A stretch of DNA of 28,325 nucleotides from Bacteroidales bacterium UBA1035 (GCA_002316835.1 DCEG01000005.1:73636-101960), one strand, 5' to 3'. Counted from the first letter of the stretch, positions 14,865-23,700 are shown. Program-made: numbers and translations. The notes: generated by a model not told the origin, from the letters alone.

Positions 14865-17015
14865 ATGAAACCTGATTTCAAAAATATCGATTTTAAATCG
14901 GCCGGATTTGAAGCAACAGATGTTGCCGAGTGGGCTGAGAAAAACGAAATTAAAGCCGATTGGCTTACACCGGAGCAAATTCCGGTAAAACCCGTGTACA
15001 CGAAAGAAGATCTCGAAGGTATGGAGCATCTGGGTTATGCTGCCGGAGTAGAGCCTTTCTTACGCGGGCCGTACTCCACCATGTATGTAATGCGTCCGTG
15101 GACAATTCGTCAGTATGCCGGATTTTCCACTGCCGAAGAATCTAATGCTTTCTATCGTCGAAACTTGGCATCGGGACAAAAAGGATTGTCTGTGGCGTTC
15201 GACCTTCCCACACACCGCGGTTACGATGCCGACAACGAACGTGTTGTAGGTGACGTAGGTAAAGCCGGTGTATCGATTTGTTCGGTGGAAGACATGAAAA
15301 TTCTTTTTGATGGAATTCCGCTTAACAAAATGTCTGTTTCCATGACCATGAACGGTGCGGTATTGCCCGTGTTAGCTTTCTACATTGTTGCTGCACAGGA
15401 GCAAGGTGCAAAGCTGGAAGAAATGGCGGGAACCATCCAAAACGATATTCTGAAAGAATTTATGGTGCGGAACACCTATATTTATCCGCCTGAATTTTCG
15501 ATGAAAATTATTGCCGACATCTTTGAGTTTACCTCGCAAAAGATGCCGAAGTTCAACTCCATCTCCATTTCGGGATATCACATGCAGGAAGCCGGAGCCA
15601 CGGCGGATATTGAGCTGGCATACACGCTGGCAGACGGTATTGAATACCTTCGCGCCGGAATCAACGCCGGAATTGATATCGATAAATTTGCCCCGCGTTT
15701 GTCATTTTTCTGGGCAATTGGTATGAACCATTTTATGGAGATCGCCAAAATGCGCGCAGCGCGCTTGTTGTGGGCAAAAATTGTGAAAAGTATGGGCGCG
15801 AAAAACCCCAAATCAATGGCATTGCGCACACACTCGCAAACATCGGGATGGTCGCTTACCGAACAAGACCCGTTTAACAACGTGGGAAGAACGGTAATCG
15901 AAGCCATGGCGGCAGCGTTGGGTCACACGCAATCGTTGCACACCAACGCATTGGACGAAGCCATCGCCCTTCCAACCGATTTTTCGGCACGTATCGCTCG
16001 TAACACCCAGATTTACATTCAGGAAGAAACCCAGATCACCAAACAGGTTGACCCGTGGGCAGGTTCGTACTACGTGGAATCGCTTACACAAGAGTTGGTT
16101 GATAAAGCCTGGGCGTTAATAGAAGAAGTGGAAAAACTGGGTGGAATGGCAAAAGCCATTGAGACAGGAGTTCCCAAAATGCGTATCGAAGAAGCTGCGG
16201 CGAGAACACAGGCGCGTATCGACTCGGGAACACAGAAGATTATCGGGGTGAACGTTTGCCGTTTGGAAAAAGAAGACCCTATCGATATTCTTGAAGTGGA
16301 TAACACGGAAGTACGTAAACAACAGGTACAACGGTTAGGCGAATTGCGTGCCAACCGCGATAACGAAGCGGTTAAAAGAGCACTTGACGCCATTACCAAA
16401 TGTGTGGAAACCAAAGAAGGAAACTTGTTGGAATTAGCCGTTGAAGCGGCTCGTTTGCGCGCATCGTTGGGAGAAATTTCCGACGCTTGCGAAAAAGTTG
16501 TAGGACGATATAATGCAGTAATCAGAACAATATCAGGAGTGTATTCATCAGAATCAAAATCGGACGCCACGCTGGAACAAGCGCGCGCCATGACCGAAAA
16601 GTTTGCAAAGAAAGAAGGACGCCAGCCCAGAATCATGGTGGCAAAAATGGGACAGGACGGACACGACCGTGGAGCGAAAGTAGTTGCCACGGGTTATGCC
16701 GACTGCGGTTTCGACGTGGATATGGGGCCGTTGTTCCAAACTCCGGCAGAAGCCGCTCGCCAGGCGGTGGAAAACGACGTTCACGTGTTGGGCGTATCGT
16801 CATTGGCGGCCGGACACAAGACGCTGGTTCCGCAAGTAATTGACGAATTGGCAAAATTAGGCCGTCCCGATATTATCGTTATCGCTGGAGGCGTAATTCC
16901 CGCTCAGGATTACGATTTTCTTTACAAAGCGGGTGTTGCCGCTATTTTTGGACCGGGTTCACCGGTAGCGAAATCGGCTATCCAGATTGTGAAGATATTG
17001 CTGGGAGAAGAATAA
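14865..17015 (+). CDS. mutB: Methylmalonyl-CoA mutase large (alpha, catalytic) subunit
   Basis: A 716-aa catalytic subunit that binds adenosylcobalamin and carries out the carbon-skeleton rearrangement. The barrel contains RGPYSTMYVMRPWTIRQYAG (about 80-99), SVAFDLPTHRGYD, VSVSMTMNGAVLPV-type order and SGYHMQEAGA. The C-terminal B12 domain has the base-off motif GQDGHDRGAK with His600 as cobalt ligand, then GVSSLAAGHKTLVPQ. Length matches the family. The ATG at 14865 (MKPDFKNIDF) is chosen over an in-frame TTG at 14823 because the intervening codons are translated repeat sequence. Its transcript leader is the right arm of element C. A strong hairpin terminator follows 43 bases after the stop. 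Confidence 0.97.
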   Translation: MKPDFKNIDFKSAGFEATDVAEWAEKNEIKADWLTPEQIPVKPVYTKEDLEGMEHLGYAAGVEPFLRGPYSTMYVMRPWTIRQYAGFSTAEESNAFYRRNLASGQKGLSVAFDLPTHRGYDADNERVVGDVGKAGVSICSVEDMKILFDGIPLNKMSVSMTMNGAVLPVLAFYIVAAQEQGAKLEEMAGTIQNDILKEFMVRNTYIYPPEFSMKIIADIFEFTSQKMPKFNSISISGYHMQEAGATADIELAYTLADGIEYLRAGINAGIDIDKFAPRLSFFWAIGMNHFMEIAKMRAARLLWAKIVKSMGAKNPKSMALRTHSQTSGWSLTEQDPFNNVGRTVIEAMAAALGHTQSLHTNALDEAIALPTDFSARIARNTQIYIQEETQITKQVDPWAGSYYVESLTQELVDKAWALIEEVEKLGGMAKAIETGVPKMRIEEAAARTQARIDSGTQKIIGVNVCRLEKEDPIDILEVDNTEVRKQQVQRLGELRANRDNEAVKRALDAITKCVETKEGNLLELAVEAARLRASLGEISDACEKVVGRYNAVIRTISGVYSSESKSDATLEQARAMTEKFAKKEGRQPRIMVAKMGQDGHDRGAKVVATGYADCGFDVDMGPLFQTPAEAARQAVENDVHVLGVSSLAAGHKTLVPQVIDELAKLGRPDIIVIAGGVIPAQDYDFLYKAGVAAIFGPGSPVAKSAIQIVKILLGEE

Positions 17016-17050
17016 TTGATTTCGGATTTTAGATTCCGAAATTGGGATTT
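17016..17050 (+). repeat. Left 7-base repeat arm (element D, NNGATTT family)
   Basis: Five consecutive 7-base units starting at the first base after the mutB stop: TTGATTT, CGGATTT, TAGATTC, CGAAATT, GGGATTT. Its reverse-complement family reappears at 17191-17218. Confidence 0.65.
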
Positions 17051-17058
17051 AATAAATT

Positions 17059-17089
17059 GCGGGTTATGAAAGTTTTTTTCGTAACCCGC
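17059..17089 (+). terminator. Intrinsic terminator after mutB
   Basis: GCGGGTTATGAAA (17059-17071) pairs with TTTCGTAACCCGC (17077-17089) over 13 bp with one G-T wobble and a 5-base loop; T-rich sequence (TTTGTTTTG) follows. Confidence 0.85.
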
Positions 17090-17109
17090 TTTGTTTTGTG
17101 GGAAATGAT

Positions 17110-17117
17110 TAACTTTG
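17110..17117 (+). promoter_or_regulatory. Putative -7 box for corA
   Basis: TAACTTTG matches TAnnTTTG; a TTTG lies at 17090-17093, 16 bases upstream, a little short of the usual spacing. It is downstream of the mutB terminator and gives a leader of about 95 bases ending in the right arm of element D. Confidence 0.5.
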
Positions 17118-17190
17118 TCAAAGATTTTCCTGTGATTTCTCGTCAAAATGAGCAAACAAGTTTGAGCGAAAAATAGCAGTACCTAACCCC

Positions 17191-17218
17191 AAAATCGTAA
17201 ATCGGAAATCTCAAATTC
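17191..17218 (-). repeat. Right 7-base repeat arm (element D)
   Basis: Four consecutive units AAAATCG, TAAATCG, GAAATCT, CAAATTC; the reverse complement has the same NNGATTT consensus as the left arm. It ends two bases before the corA ATG, where a ribosome-binding region would lie. Confidence 0.65.
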
Positions 17219-17220
17219 AC

Positions 17221-18285
17221 ATGCCCTACATCCCACTCAAAAAGAAAGAAGACATCGGCCTTTCACCCTACGAATTGAAGTTTCGGGGAAAGAAAAGAAC
17301 CGAAAACGTGCGTATTCAGGTAATCGATTTTGATTTGGAGGAGATACGTGAAACGGAAATTCACAATACCGATGAGTTAAAAAAATACCTAAATACCAAT
17401 TCCATTACATGGATAAATGTTGACGGGCTGCACAACGAACAAATTATCAGTGATATATCAAGCATTTTTTCCATTCCTGGCGATATTCTTTCGGATGTGA
17501 TGGAGCCATCGTCACGTCCGCAGGCGGAAGAGTTTGATAACGGTTTTTTCGTTTCCATAAAAATGATGGAGTTCAACGAGAAAAAGAGTAGGGTAGCGGT
17601 GGATAACCTGAGCCTTATCGTGATGGATAAGATTCTTATCACTTTTCAGGAAGAAAAAGGCGATGTGTTTGATCCGGTTCGTGACAGAATCCGCAAGCAT
17701 AAAACTAAAATCCGTACTTCGGGAGCCGACTATCTGGCATTTGCTTTGTTAGATGTAGTGATCGATAATTATATTTATATTTTAGGTGTTTACGGTGAAA
17801 AAGTGGAAACACTCGAGGGCAAACTTATCATGAATACCAATAAAGAAACACTTAAGATTATCAATCTCTTTAAGCACGAACTCAATAACTTACGAATGGA
17901 TATAAAGCCGGCAAAAGAAATGGTCATGAGTTTGGTGAAACTGGATACGGATTTTATTCACGAGGAAAACGAGAAGCATTACAAGGAATTGCTGGATAAC
18001 ATTAATCAAGCGGTAGATTTGCTCGATTATTACCGCGAAGTGCTTTACGATGAGTTGAATATGTATCATTCATCGATGAGCACAAAACTGAACGACACGA
18101 TGACCGTACTTACCATTTTTTCCGTTATTTTCATTCCGCTGACGTTTATCGTGGGTGTTTACGGAATGAATTTCGATAACCTTCCTGAACTTCACTGGAA
18201 ATACGGATATTTTATCGTTTGGGGCGTGATGATTGCGATTGTATTGGGAATGTTGTGGTATTTTAAAAAACGGAAGTGGTTTTAA
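17221..18285 (+). CDS. corA: CorA-type magnesium/cobalt transporter
   Basis: A 354-aa inner-membrane divalent-cation channel of the CorA family. The long N-terminal cytoplasmic part includes DVMEPSSRPQAEEFDNGFF and a helical stalk around ETLEGKLIMN and MVMSLVKLDTDF. Two C-terminal membrane helices flank the signature YGMNF (GMN at 315-317), which is followed by LPELHWKYGY and ends with a basic tail, KKRKWF. The length and MPEL-like loop fit bacterial CorA of the Thermotoga type. The ATG lies directly next to a repeat arm, without a visible Shine-Dalgarno, as is common in this phylum. Mg2+ is the default substrate; Co2+ or Ni2+ cannot be excluded. Confidence 0.92.
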   Translation: MPYIPLKKKEDIGLSPYELKFRGKKRTENVRIQVIDFDLEEIRETEIHNTDELKKYLNTNSITWINVDGLHNEQIISDISSIFSIPGDILSDVMEPSSRPQAEEFDNGFFVSIKMMEFNEKKSRVAVDNLSLIVMDKILITFQEEKGDVFDPVRDRIRKHKTKIRTSGADYLAFALLDVVIDNYIYILGVYGEKVETLEGKLIMNTNKETLKIINLFKHELNNLRMDIKPAKEMVMSLVKLDTDFIHEENEKHYKELLDNINQAVDLLDYYREVLYDELNMYHSSMSTKLNDTMTVLTIFSVIFIPLTFIVGVYGMNFDNLPELHWKYGYFIVWGVMIAIVLGMLWYFKKRKWF

Positions 18286-18287
18286 CC

Positions 18288-18318
18288 AACCGTCTGACCG
18301 ATTGCCGGTCTGACGGTT
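18288..18318 (+). terminator. Hairpin between corA and macro-domain gene
   Basis: AACCGTCTGACCG (18288-18300) and CGGTCTGACGGTT (18306-18318) form a 13-bp stem interrupted by one central T-T mismatch, loop ATTGC, two bases after the corA stop. No T-run follows, so it may attenuate or stabilise the mRNA rather than terminate. Confidence 0.55.
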
Positions 18319-18340
18319 TGAAAATAATAGTTTAAATGAT

Positions 18341-18838
18341 ATGAAGATTCAATTACTACAAACCGATATTACTCAACTACAAGTAGATGCCATTATTAAT
18401 GCGGCAAACACATCGCTGCTTGGAGGTGGAGGTGTTGACGGTGCCATCCATCGTGCGGCGGGACTGGAACTGCTGGAAGAATGCAGAGCGTTGAACGGTT
18501 GTGAAACCGGAAAAGCAAAAATAACCAAAGGTTACCGACTGCCTGCCAAACATGTTATTCATACCGTCGGCCCTGTTTGGTACGGCGGAAAAAACAATGA
18601 AGAAAATTTGCTGCGGGATTGTTACGTAAACTCGTTGCAACTTGCCGAGGAGCATCGGCTAAAATCGGTAGCATTTCCCAATATCAGCACGGGAGTTTAT
18701 CGTTTTCCGAAGGAAAGAGCTGCAGAGATTGCCTTAGAAGCAGTGAAGAGTTTCTCTGCCGGGTTTGTGGAAGAAGTTACATTTGTATGTTTCGATAAGG
18801 ACAATTTCAATATTTATAAAAGTCTGATTGACGGATAA
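18341..18838 (+). CDS. Macro-domain protein (O-acetyl-ADP-ribose deacetylase-like)
   Basis: A 165-aa single macro domain, predicted to bind ADP-ribose and to hydrolyse O-acetyl-ADP-ribose or mono-ADP-ribosyl groups in the cytoplasm. Diagnostic blocks are VDAIINAANTSLLGGGGVDG (Asn20 and Asn23, Gly-rich loop at 28-31), AIHRAAG, GYRLPAKHVIHTVGP, and FPNISTGVYRFP in the second phosphate loop. The length is that of stand-alone YmdB-type proteins. It follows corA by 55 bases, with a hairpin between, and converges with the LytTR gene, leaving only five bases between stop codons. The exact substrate is not predictable. Confidence 0.92.
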   Translation: MKIQLLQTDITQLQVDAIINAANTSLLGGGGVDGAIHRAAGLELLEECRALNGCETGKAKITKGYRLPAKHVIHTVGPVWYGGKNNEENLLRDCYVNSLQLAEEHRLKSVAFPNISTGVYRFPKERAAEIALEAVKSFSAGFVEEVTFVCFDKDNFNIYKSLIDG

Positions 18839-18843
18839 TTGAT

Positions 18844-19557
18844 TTATTTACCGTTGATTGTTTCCATAAATATTTTTTTGTATGTCTCACCGATAGGAAT
18901 TTCATGCTTTCCGATTATAATCCGATTTTTTTCGACACGTGCAATTTTATCACGGTTTACAATAAAAGACCGGTGTACTCGAATAAATCTGGCTGACGGT
19001 AATTCATCTTCCATCGATTTCATACTCATCAGTGTGAGGATAGGCTTCGCCTCATTATCGATAAAAATCTTAATATAATCTTTTAGCCCTTCAATCAAAA
19101 GTATATCTTCAAATAGAATCTGGACAAGTTTATAATCCGAACGGACAAAAATACCTGTAGCAACTTGTTCCCCTCCACTTTCTTCCGAGGCAGCTTTCAT
19201 TTCAAACCATTCCAGCGCTTTTTTTGAAGCACTTAAAAAATCGGAGTAAGAGAAAGGCTTCAGCAGATAATCGAGCGCATTTACCTTATAACCGTCCAAA
19301 GCGTATTCGCTGAAAGCGGTCGTGAATATTATCCTTGTATTTTTATCCAGGAATCGGGCAAACTCCATGCCGTTTACTTCCGGCATCTGTATGTCTAAAA
19401 AAATGACATCTATGCGTTCATTGGGCATATTTTTCATTGCCTGAACTGCACTGGAATGCTTACCTGTCAAGTCCAAAAAAGGTGTTTTCTTAACATAGGA
19501 ATCGAGCAATTCTAATGCCAAAGGCTCATCGTCAACTATCCAGCAATTCAGTTTCAT
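18844..19557 (-). CDS. LytTR-type response regulator
   Basis: A 237-aa cytoplasmic transcription regulator. The receiver domain (1-120) has Asp9/Asp10, phosphoacceptor Asp55 in FLDIQMPEVNG, Thr80 in FTTAFSEYAL and Lys100 in LLKPF. The LytTR DNA-binding domain (about 135-235) contains FEDILLIEGLKDYIKIF, RFIRVHRSFIVNRDKI and a C-terminal IPIGETYKK. The ATG at 19557 gives a proper receiver start (MKLNCWIVDDEP) and overlaps the kinase gene by 26 bases, indicating translational coupling. It pairs with the kinase immediately upstream. Targets are unknown; its own operon with the barrel protein is the obvious guess. Confidence 0.93.
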   Translation of the reverse strand: MKLNCWIVDDEPLALELLDSYVKKTPFLDLTGKHSSAVQAMKNMPNERIDVIFLDIQMPEVNGMEFARFLDKNTRIIFTTAFSEYALDGYKVNALDYLLKPFSYSDFLSASKKALEWFEMKAASEESGGEQVATGIFVRSDYKLVQILFEDILLIEGLKDYIKIFIDNEAKPILTLMSMKSMEDELPSARFIRVHRSFIVNRDKIARVEKNRIIIGKHEIPIGETYKKIFMETINGK

Positions 19558-20638
19558 TACGTTTCTGATCTTCTTTTGTATCAATAACCAGCGTTGTAGA
19601 GTAGGTGTCGTTTGCGATTTCCGAATTCCATTTGTACCGTTTGGGGTAAACCATTTCTAATCGTTTTTTTACCAGTTCCAATCCAATTCCGCTACCGCTT
19701 TTATCATCTCCTGATTTGGGATATAAGCTATTACGTGAAATAAACTCGACTTTCCCATCCGGTGTTTCCGTCAACGAGATATCTATAAACGATGGTTTAT
19801 CTCCACTTACTCCGTGTTTAAAAGCATTTTCAATCAAAGATATAAAAATTAGCGGTGCAATGGGTGTGCTGCTGTCTGGTTTTGTCGAAAATTTTGTGTT
19901 GATTTTCACATTGCCGGCAAGTCTTATCCTCATCAAATCCACATAATTTTTAATAAAATCAACTTCCTGATGTAGTGGTACAAGCGGCTTGTCATTATCA
20001 TAGAGTATATGTCGCAGCAGTTTACTTAAGTCTAGTATAGCCTGCTGTGCTTTTGATGGGTTGAACTCAACAAGCGCGTAAATGTTATTGAGTGTATTAA
20101 GCAAAAAATGCGGACTGATCTGGTTTTTCATATTTTGTAGTTCAGCCTCCGATTTTGCTTTTTCCAGTTCTTTCTTTTCATTTTCTACTTCGAACCAGCG
20201 AAATGTCATTTTTAGTGCAACACTTAGTCCGACCATTGTTACCAAGGTAGTTAAGTTTCGAATAATAAAAAGCCAGGGTGAAGGCCTGAAACGACGCCCA
20301 GGCCTGCGTGTCCAATGTTCGGGGCTTACTAATCTAATCAAATCGTTGCCAAAGTGCATCAGAACAGCTGCTAAAATAATCAGTAACAGATTATAAAAAA
20401 TAAACTCTTTATTTTTTCCCTTGAATAAAAACCGCTTTATCAACAAAAAATAATTGACGTAGAAAACCAGCAGTAATCCCAATGTGTCCGGAGTTGAACG
20501 TATGAAGAGATCCCAGCGAAAAAGTCTTTCCCTGTCAATAAAAAAGTATGGTGCAACCACTATCATACTCCATAACAGAATATGTACGATAATAACCGCG
20601 TATGTGTTTGCTGTTCTATTTCCGATAGTATTTTGCAT
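19532..20638 (-). CDS. LytS/YehU-type sensor histidine kinase
   Basis: A 368-aa inner-membrane kinase with about four hydrophobic helices in the first 145 residues and no recognisable extracellular sensor domain. A short charged coiled segment (150-170) leads to the His_kinase box NQISPHFLLNTLNNIYAL with phosphoacceptor His177. The ATPase part has SLIENAFKHG (Asn271) and GSGIGLELVKKRL (from 315). Such kinases work with LytTR regulators, and the regulator gene overlaps its 3' end. It starts 29 bases after the barrel-protein gene. The stimulus is unknown, but the conserved neighbourhood with an outer-membrane protein suggests envelope sensing. Confidence 0.93.
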   Translation of the reverse strand: MQNTIGNRTANTYAVIIVHILLWSMIVVAPYFFIDRERLFRWDLFIRSTPDTLGLLLVFYVNYFLLIKRFLFKGKNKEFIFYNLLLIILAAVLMHFGNDLIRLVSPEHWTRRPGRRFRPSPWLFIIRNLTTLVTMVGLSVALKMTFRWFEVENEKKELEKAKSEAELQNMKNQISPHFLLNTLNNIYALVEFNPSKAQQAILDLSKLLRHILYDNDKPLVPLHQEVDFIKNYVDLMRIRLAGNVKINTKFSTKPDSSTPIAPLIFISLIENAFKHGVSGDKPSFIDISLTETPDGKVEFISRNSLYPKSGDDKSGSGIGLELVKKRLEMVYPKRYKWNSEIANDTYSTTLVIDTKEDQKRNETELLDS

Positions 20639-20667
20639 TTTTAATAAATTTTGAAGTTAAGACTTTA

Positions 20668-23475
20668 TTAGCCACCAAAACCATCTCCGGGACGTCCGCC
20701 ACCATGACCACCGCCTCCGGGTCCTCCTCTGAAACCACGTTGTGGCATCATATCCTGTTGTGTTGCACCACCCTTGAAAATATTGAAACGATATACAAAA
20801 TGTACCATAAAATAGGTTGTAAGCGTGTTGGTTGTCGTGTCGCGAATGTAATTAGAAGTAACTGATCTGCTAATATTACTGCGTTGTTGCAAAATATCGT
20901 ATATCTTTAAACGAATAGTACCGTTTTTTTGTTTAAACAATTGTTTTTGGATAGAAGCATTCCACAACCACTCGTCTTGCGTAAAGCCATCAGCATAACC
21001 CGAGTTGGTACTGTAATTGATGTCGCTTTCGATGGATACGTCCCAGGGAAGATATAACGTTGTATTGGCATTTCCTCCGTAATTCAGGAATTCCTGATCA
21101 CGTTGTGCGTCCAGGCTGTTCTTCACCTTGTTGTATGAAATGTTGCCGCGAATTCCAAAATCCAACACATCCGATCTGTAATTCAGGCCTAATGTCTCGC
21201 CCAGGTTCAGTCTTCGGCTCAAGTTTTTTTCCAGATTGGAAAATCCGTTTGTATTATTGTAGCTGGCAAAAGACATTGAGAATACAGAGAATTTGATGTT
21301 CTTCAGAGGAAGGTTCAGCATCATTCGGCCGTTGGCACTCCAGTTTCCGGTAACGTTTTCGTACGTGGTTTCTCTACGTCCGGTAGCTCTGTCTGTCATT
21401 GTGGACGAAACGATATCGTTGGTCAGGTATCGGATATCACCAAAAAGACCCATTGAGCGATTTTTTTCCGGATTGAAATTCTGATAACGGAGGTTTAATC
21501 TGTGCTCGAAAGATGGCTTCAAGTCAGGATTTCCATAAGTTATGTTCAATGGATTCGAAATGTCAACTACCGGAGATAATTGTGTAACCGAAGGTTGATC
21601 TGTATTTCCGTAATACCTGAGTCTCAAGTTATGCTGACGTGTCCATCTATAGTTGAATTGAGCCATGGGTGCATAATTTACTACGTCACGCGCAAAATCA
21701 TTGATTTTGTTTTCACCAATAAAAGTTTTGCTTTGTGAACTGGAAGGTTGTACTGAAAAACCGATAGTATAATCGTATTTTTCACGATTCGACTGAAAGT
21801 TAAGTTCAATCTCCTGATTGGTAAAATTATTTTCCAGCCGTTTGCTGTATTGCTCGTCTAAAACGGTATAATTTCCGTTACCATCCTGAACACGCGTGTC
21901 TCTATCGGATTCGGATAGATTTTGTCGATATTGATACGCGAACTGAATTGCATTGTTGTTGCCTATCGGTTCAACATAGGATAAGTAGCCACGCCAGTTT
22001 TTGGAATCGTTGGTGTTAGCGAATCGCTGATCGATAATATCATCGGGTTTTGTTCCGTTGTAAAAAGTGTTGGAAAGGTTTGTTCCCGTATTTTCTGAAT
22101 CCGACATTCCTCCACGAAGTTGAATACTTAAGATACGTCCTTTCTTACCCAGTGTCCGGCTCACATCCAAACGGGCAGATAAGTCTTTCCCGTCTCCTTC
22201 GGAGTTGTATTTCGAATCACCGTAATTAATTGAATCTTCAATGATTTCGTTTGTGGTTAAGAAGTCGCTGAGGTCGCTCCTTCTATTGTTATAAACCGAA
22301 CCTTGCGGATTGAAAATAATTCTTGTCAGCGTATCAGGCGTCCATTCCAGGCGCAGGTCCATATTAAAATTCTGACTGTAATTGTTACTTGAGTTATTTT
22401 CATCTTCAATAGTGTTGCCACTGCTGAGAATATTTTGTGTGTGTGTTTTGGAGAGCGTGTTATTGTCCGTAAGTCCGTATCGGAGGTTCCCACCGAGTTT
22501 CAGGTTACTGGTAAATTGCTGGCTGAAATTGAAGCCTGCATTTCCTGATGTTGTGATACCACTTCGTCCACCTCCAAAGAATCGTCGGCCGCCACCTCCA
22601 CCACTACCAAACATAGATGATGCCAAATCTGAAAATCCGGCGTTATTGGTATTATTAAAACCTCCCAAAACGGTGTACTGGTTTTTATCTTTCATGTAAT
22701 TAACCATTGCATTTCCCTCGTACCGTTCTTTTGTGCCATAGCCTACAAATGCATTTCCAAACAGGCCTTCCTTCATTCCCGGTCTTACCATCAGATTGAT
22801 AATGGTTTCTTCATCACCATCATCAAAACCTGTCATTTGAGCCATATCGGTTCTTCTGTCAAGCACCTGAAGTTTTTCAACCATTTTAGCCGGCAAGTTT
22901 TTCGAAGCAACTTTTGGATCTGTGCTAAAAAACTCTTCACCATCAACCATAATTTTCTTTATCTCACGGCCATTTACTGTTATTTTTCCATCGGAATCCA
23001 CCTCAATGCCGGGCATTTTTTTCAATAGGTCTTCGAGGATTGCGCTTTCCGTTACCTTGTATGAGTCGGCGTTGTATTCAACTGTGTCACCTTTAACAAC
23101 AATTTCAGCAGCTTTGGCAGTAACCACAGCTGCATCAAGAAGAATGTTGTCTGTTCCGAGTTCAACTGTTCCTAAATTAGCGTTAGCATTTGAATTGCTG
23201 AGAACAACATTTCGGAAAAAATCGGTATGTCCCACATATGTTACATGTACAATATAGCTTCCGTATGGTAACGAGATAGAGAAATTCCCTTCGTTATTGG
23301 TTGCAACACCGTTGATATAAACGCTGTCTCTCTGTTGTAGAATACGAACATTAGCTTGGGCTACAGGGTCTTTTGATTCCTGATCAACGATCTTCCCTGC
23401 AATTCTTCCGTTGTTTTGGGCGAAACTTGTAACGCCAATTAGCAATAATCCGATAAATAAAACAAATCTTTTCAT
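20668..23475 (-). CDS. Outer-membrane beta-barrel protein, TonB-receptor-like with carboxypeptidase-regulatory-like domain
   Basis: A 935-aa protein with a signal peptide (MKRFVLFIGLLLIGVTSFA). Residues about 24-100 form a CarboxypepD_reg-like beta-sandwich (GRIAGKIVDQESKDPVAQAN, YGSYIVHVTYVGHTDF). A plug-like region (about 120-230) has ESAILEDLLKKMPGIEVDSD and GREIKKIMVDGEEFF. The rest, rich in alternating strands and Asn/Tyr, is the barrel. The C-terminus is an unusual Gly-rich tail of about 30 residues, and a Gly-rich loop occurs near 295. The sequence is of the OMP_b-brl_3 type common in Bacteroidota, not a SusC. The ATG at 23475 is preferred to a TTG nine bases upstream. It heads a unit with the LytS kinase and LytTR regulator. 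Transport substrate, if any, is unknown. Confidence 0.85.
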   Translation of the reverse strand: MKRFVLFIGLLLIGVTSFAQNNGRIAGKIVDQESKDPVAQANVRILQQRDSVYINGVATNNEGNFSISLPYGSYIVHVTYVGHTDFFRNVVLSNSNANANLGTVELGTDNILLDAAVVTAKAAEIVVKGDTVEYNADSYKVTESAILEDLLKKMPGIEVDSDGKITVNGREIKKIMVDGEEFFSTDPKVASKNLPAKMVEKLQVLDRRTDMAQMTGFDDGDEETIINLMVRPGMKEGLFGNAFVGYGTKERYEGNAMVNYMKDKNQYTVLGGFNNTNNAGFSDLASSMFGSGGGGGRRFFGGGRSGITTSGNAGFNFSQQFTSNLKLGGNLRYGLTDNNTLSKTHTQNILSSGNTIEDENNSSNNYSQNFNMDLRLEWTPDTLTRIIFNPQGSVYNNRRSDLSDFLTTNEIIEDSINYGDSKYNSEGDGKDLSARLDVSRTLGKKGRILSIQLRGGMSDSENTGTNLSNTFYNGTKPDDIIDQRFANTNDSKNWRGYLSYVEPIGNNNAIQFAYQYRQNLSESDRDTRVQDGNGNYTVLDEQYSKRLENNFTNQEIELNFQSNREKYDYTIGFSVQPSSSQSKTFIGENKINDFARDVVNYAPMAQFNYRWTRQHNLRLRYYGNTDQPSVTQLSPVVDISNPLNITYGNPDLKPSFEHRLNLRYQNFNPEKNRSMGLFGDIRYLTNDIVSSTMTDRATGRRETTYENVTGNWSANGRMMLNLPLKNIKFSVFSMSFASYNNTNGFSNLEKNLSRRLNLGETLGLNYRSDVLDFGIRGNISYNKVKNSLDAQRDQEFLNYGGNANTTLYLPWDVSIESDINYSTNSGYADGFTQDEWLWNASIQKQLFKQKNGTIRLKIYDILQQRSNISRSVTSNYIRDTTTNTLTTYFMVHFVYRFNIFKGGATQQDMMPQRGFRGGPGGGGHGGGRPGDGFGG

Positions 23476-23477
23476 AT

Positions 23478-23501
23478 ATTTCAATATTTCAATATTTCAA
23501 A
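23478..23501 (-). repeat. Triple 8-base tandem repeat at the barrel-protein start
   Basis: ATTTCAAT occurs three times in a row (third copy ends in A). On the coding strand the ATTGAAAT units end just 2 bases before the ATG, filling the region where ribosome binding occurs. Confidence 0.8.
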
Positions 23502-23552
23502 TTGATGTGTTGATAACGATTGTGTATTGTAAATTAGTTATTAAAACCACAA

Positions 23553-23584
23553 CAAAATTAACTTAGTGTTGACTTGATCGCAAA
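23553..23584 (-). promoter_or_regulatory. Promoter of the barrel-LytS-LytTR unit
   Basis: On the minus strand TTTG (23581-23584) is followed after 20 bases by TAATTTTG (23553-23560), a close match to the -33/-7 consensus of this phylum. The leader of about 70 bases contains the triple 8-base repeat. Confidence 0.7.
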
Positions 23585-23644
23585 TGAAATAGACAAATGA
23601 GCGAATTGTATCGACGAATTGTCACAAATAATGGATGAGAAATG

Positions 23645-23674
23645 TTTGATTAATAAGATTTATTTATACCTTTG
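23645..23674 (+). promoter_or_regulatory. Promoter of the YeiH-family gene
   Basis: TTTG (23645-23648), 18-base spacer, TACCTTTG (23667-23674), 26 bases before the ATG. It is divergent from the barrel-protein promoter. Confidence 0.7.
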
Positions 23675-23700
23675 ACAGCAAAATCAAAAAATCATTCGAA

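Noticed and set aside
16070..16690. 206-codon open frame antisense to mutB
   Set aside because: Ser/Arg/Thr-rich composition without domains, fully inside a well-conserved gene on the other strand.
20668..23475. SusC-type nutrient receptor with SusD partner
   Set aside because: The barrel type and plug differ from SusC and no SusD-like lipoprotein gene is adjacent.
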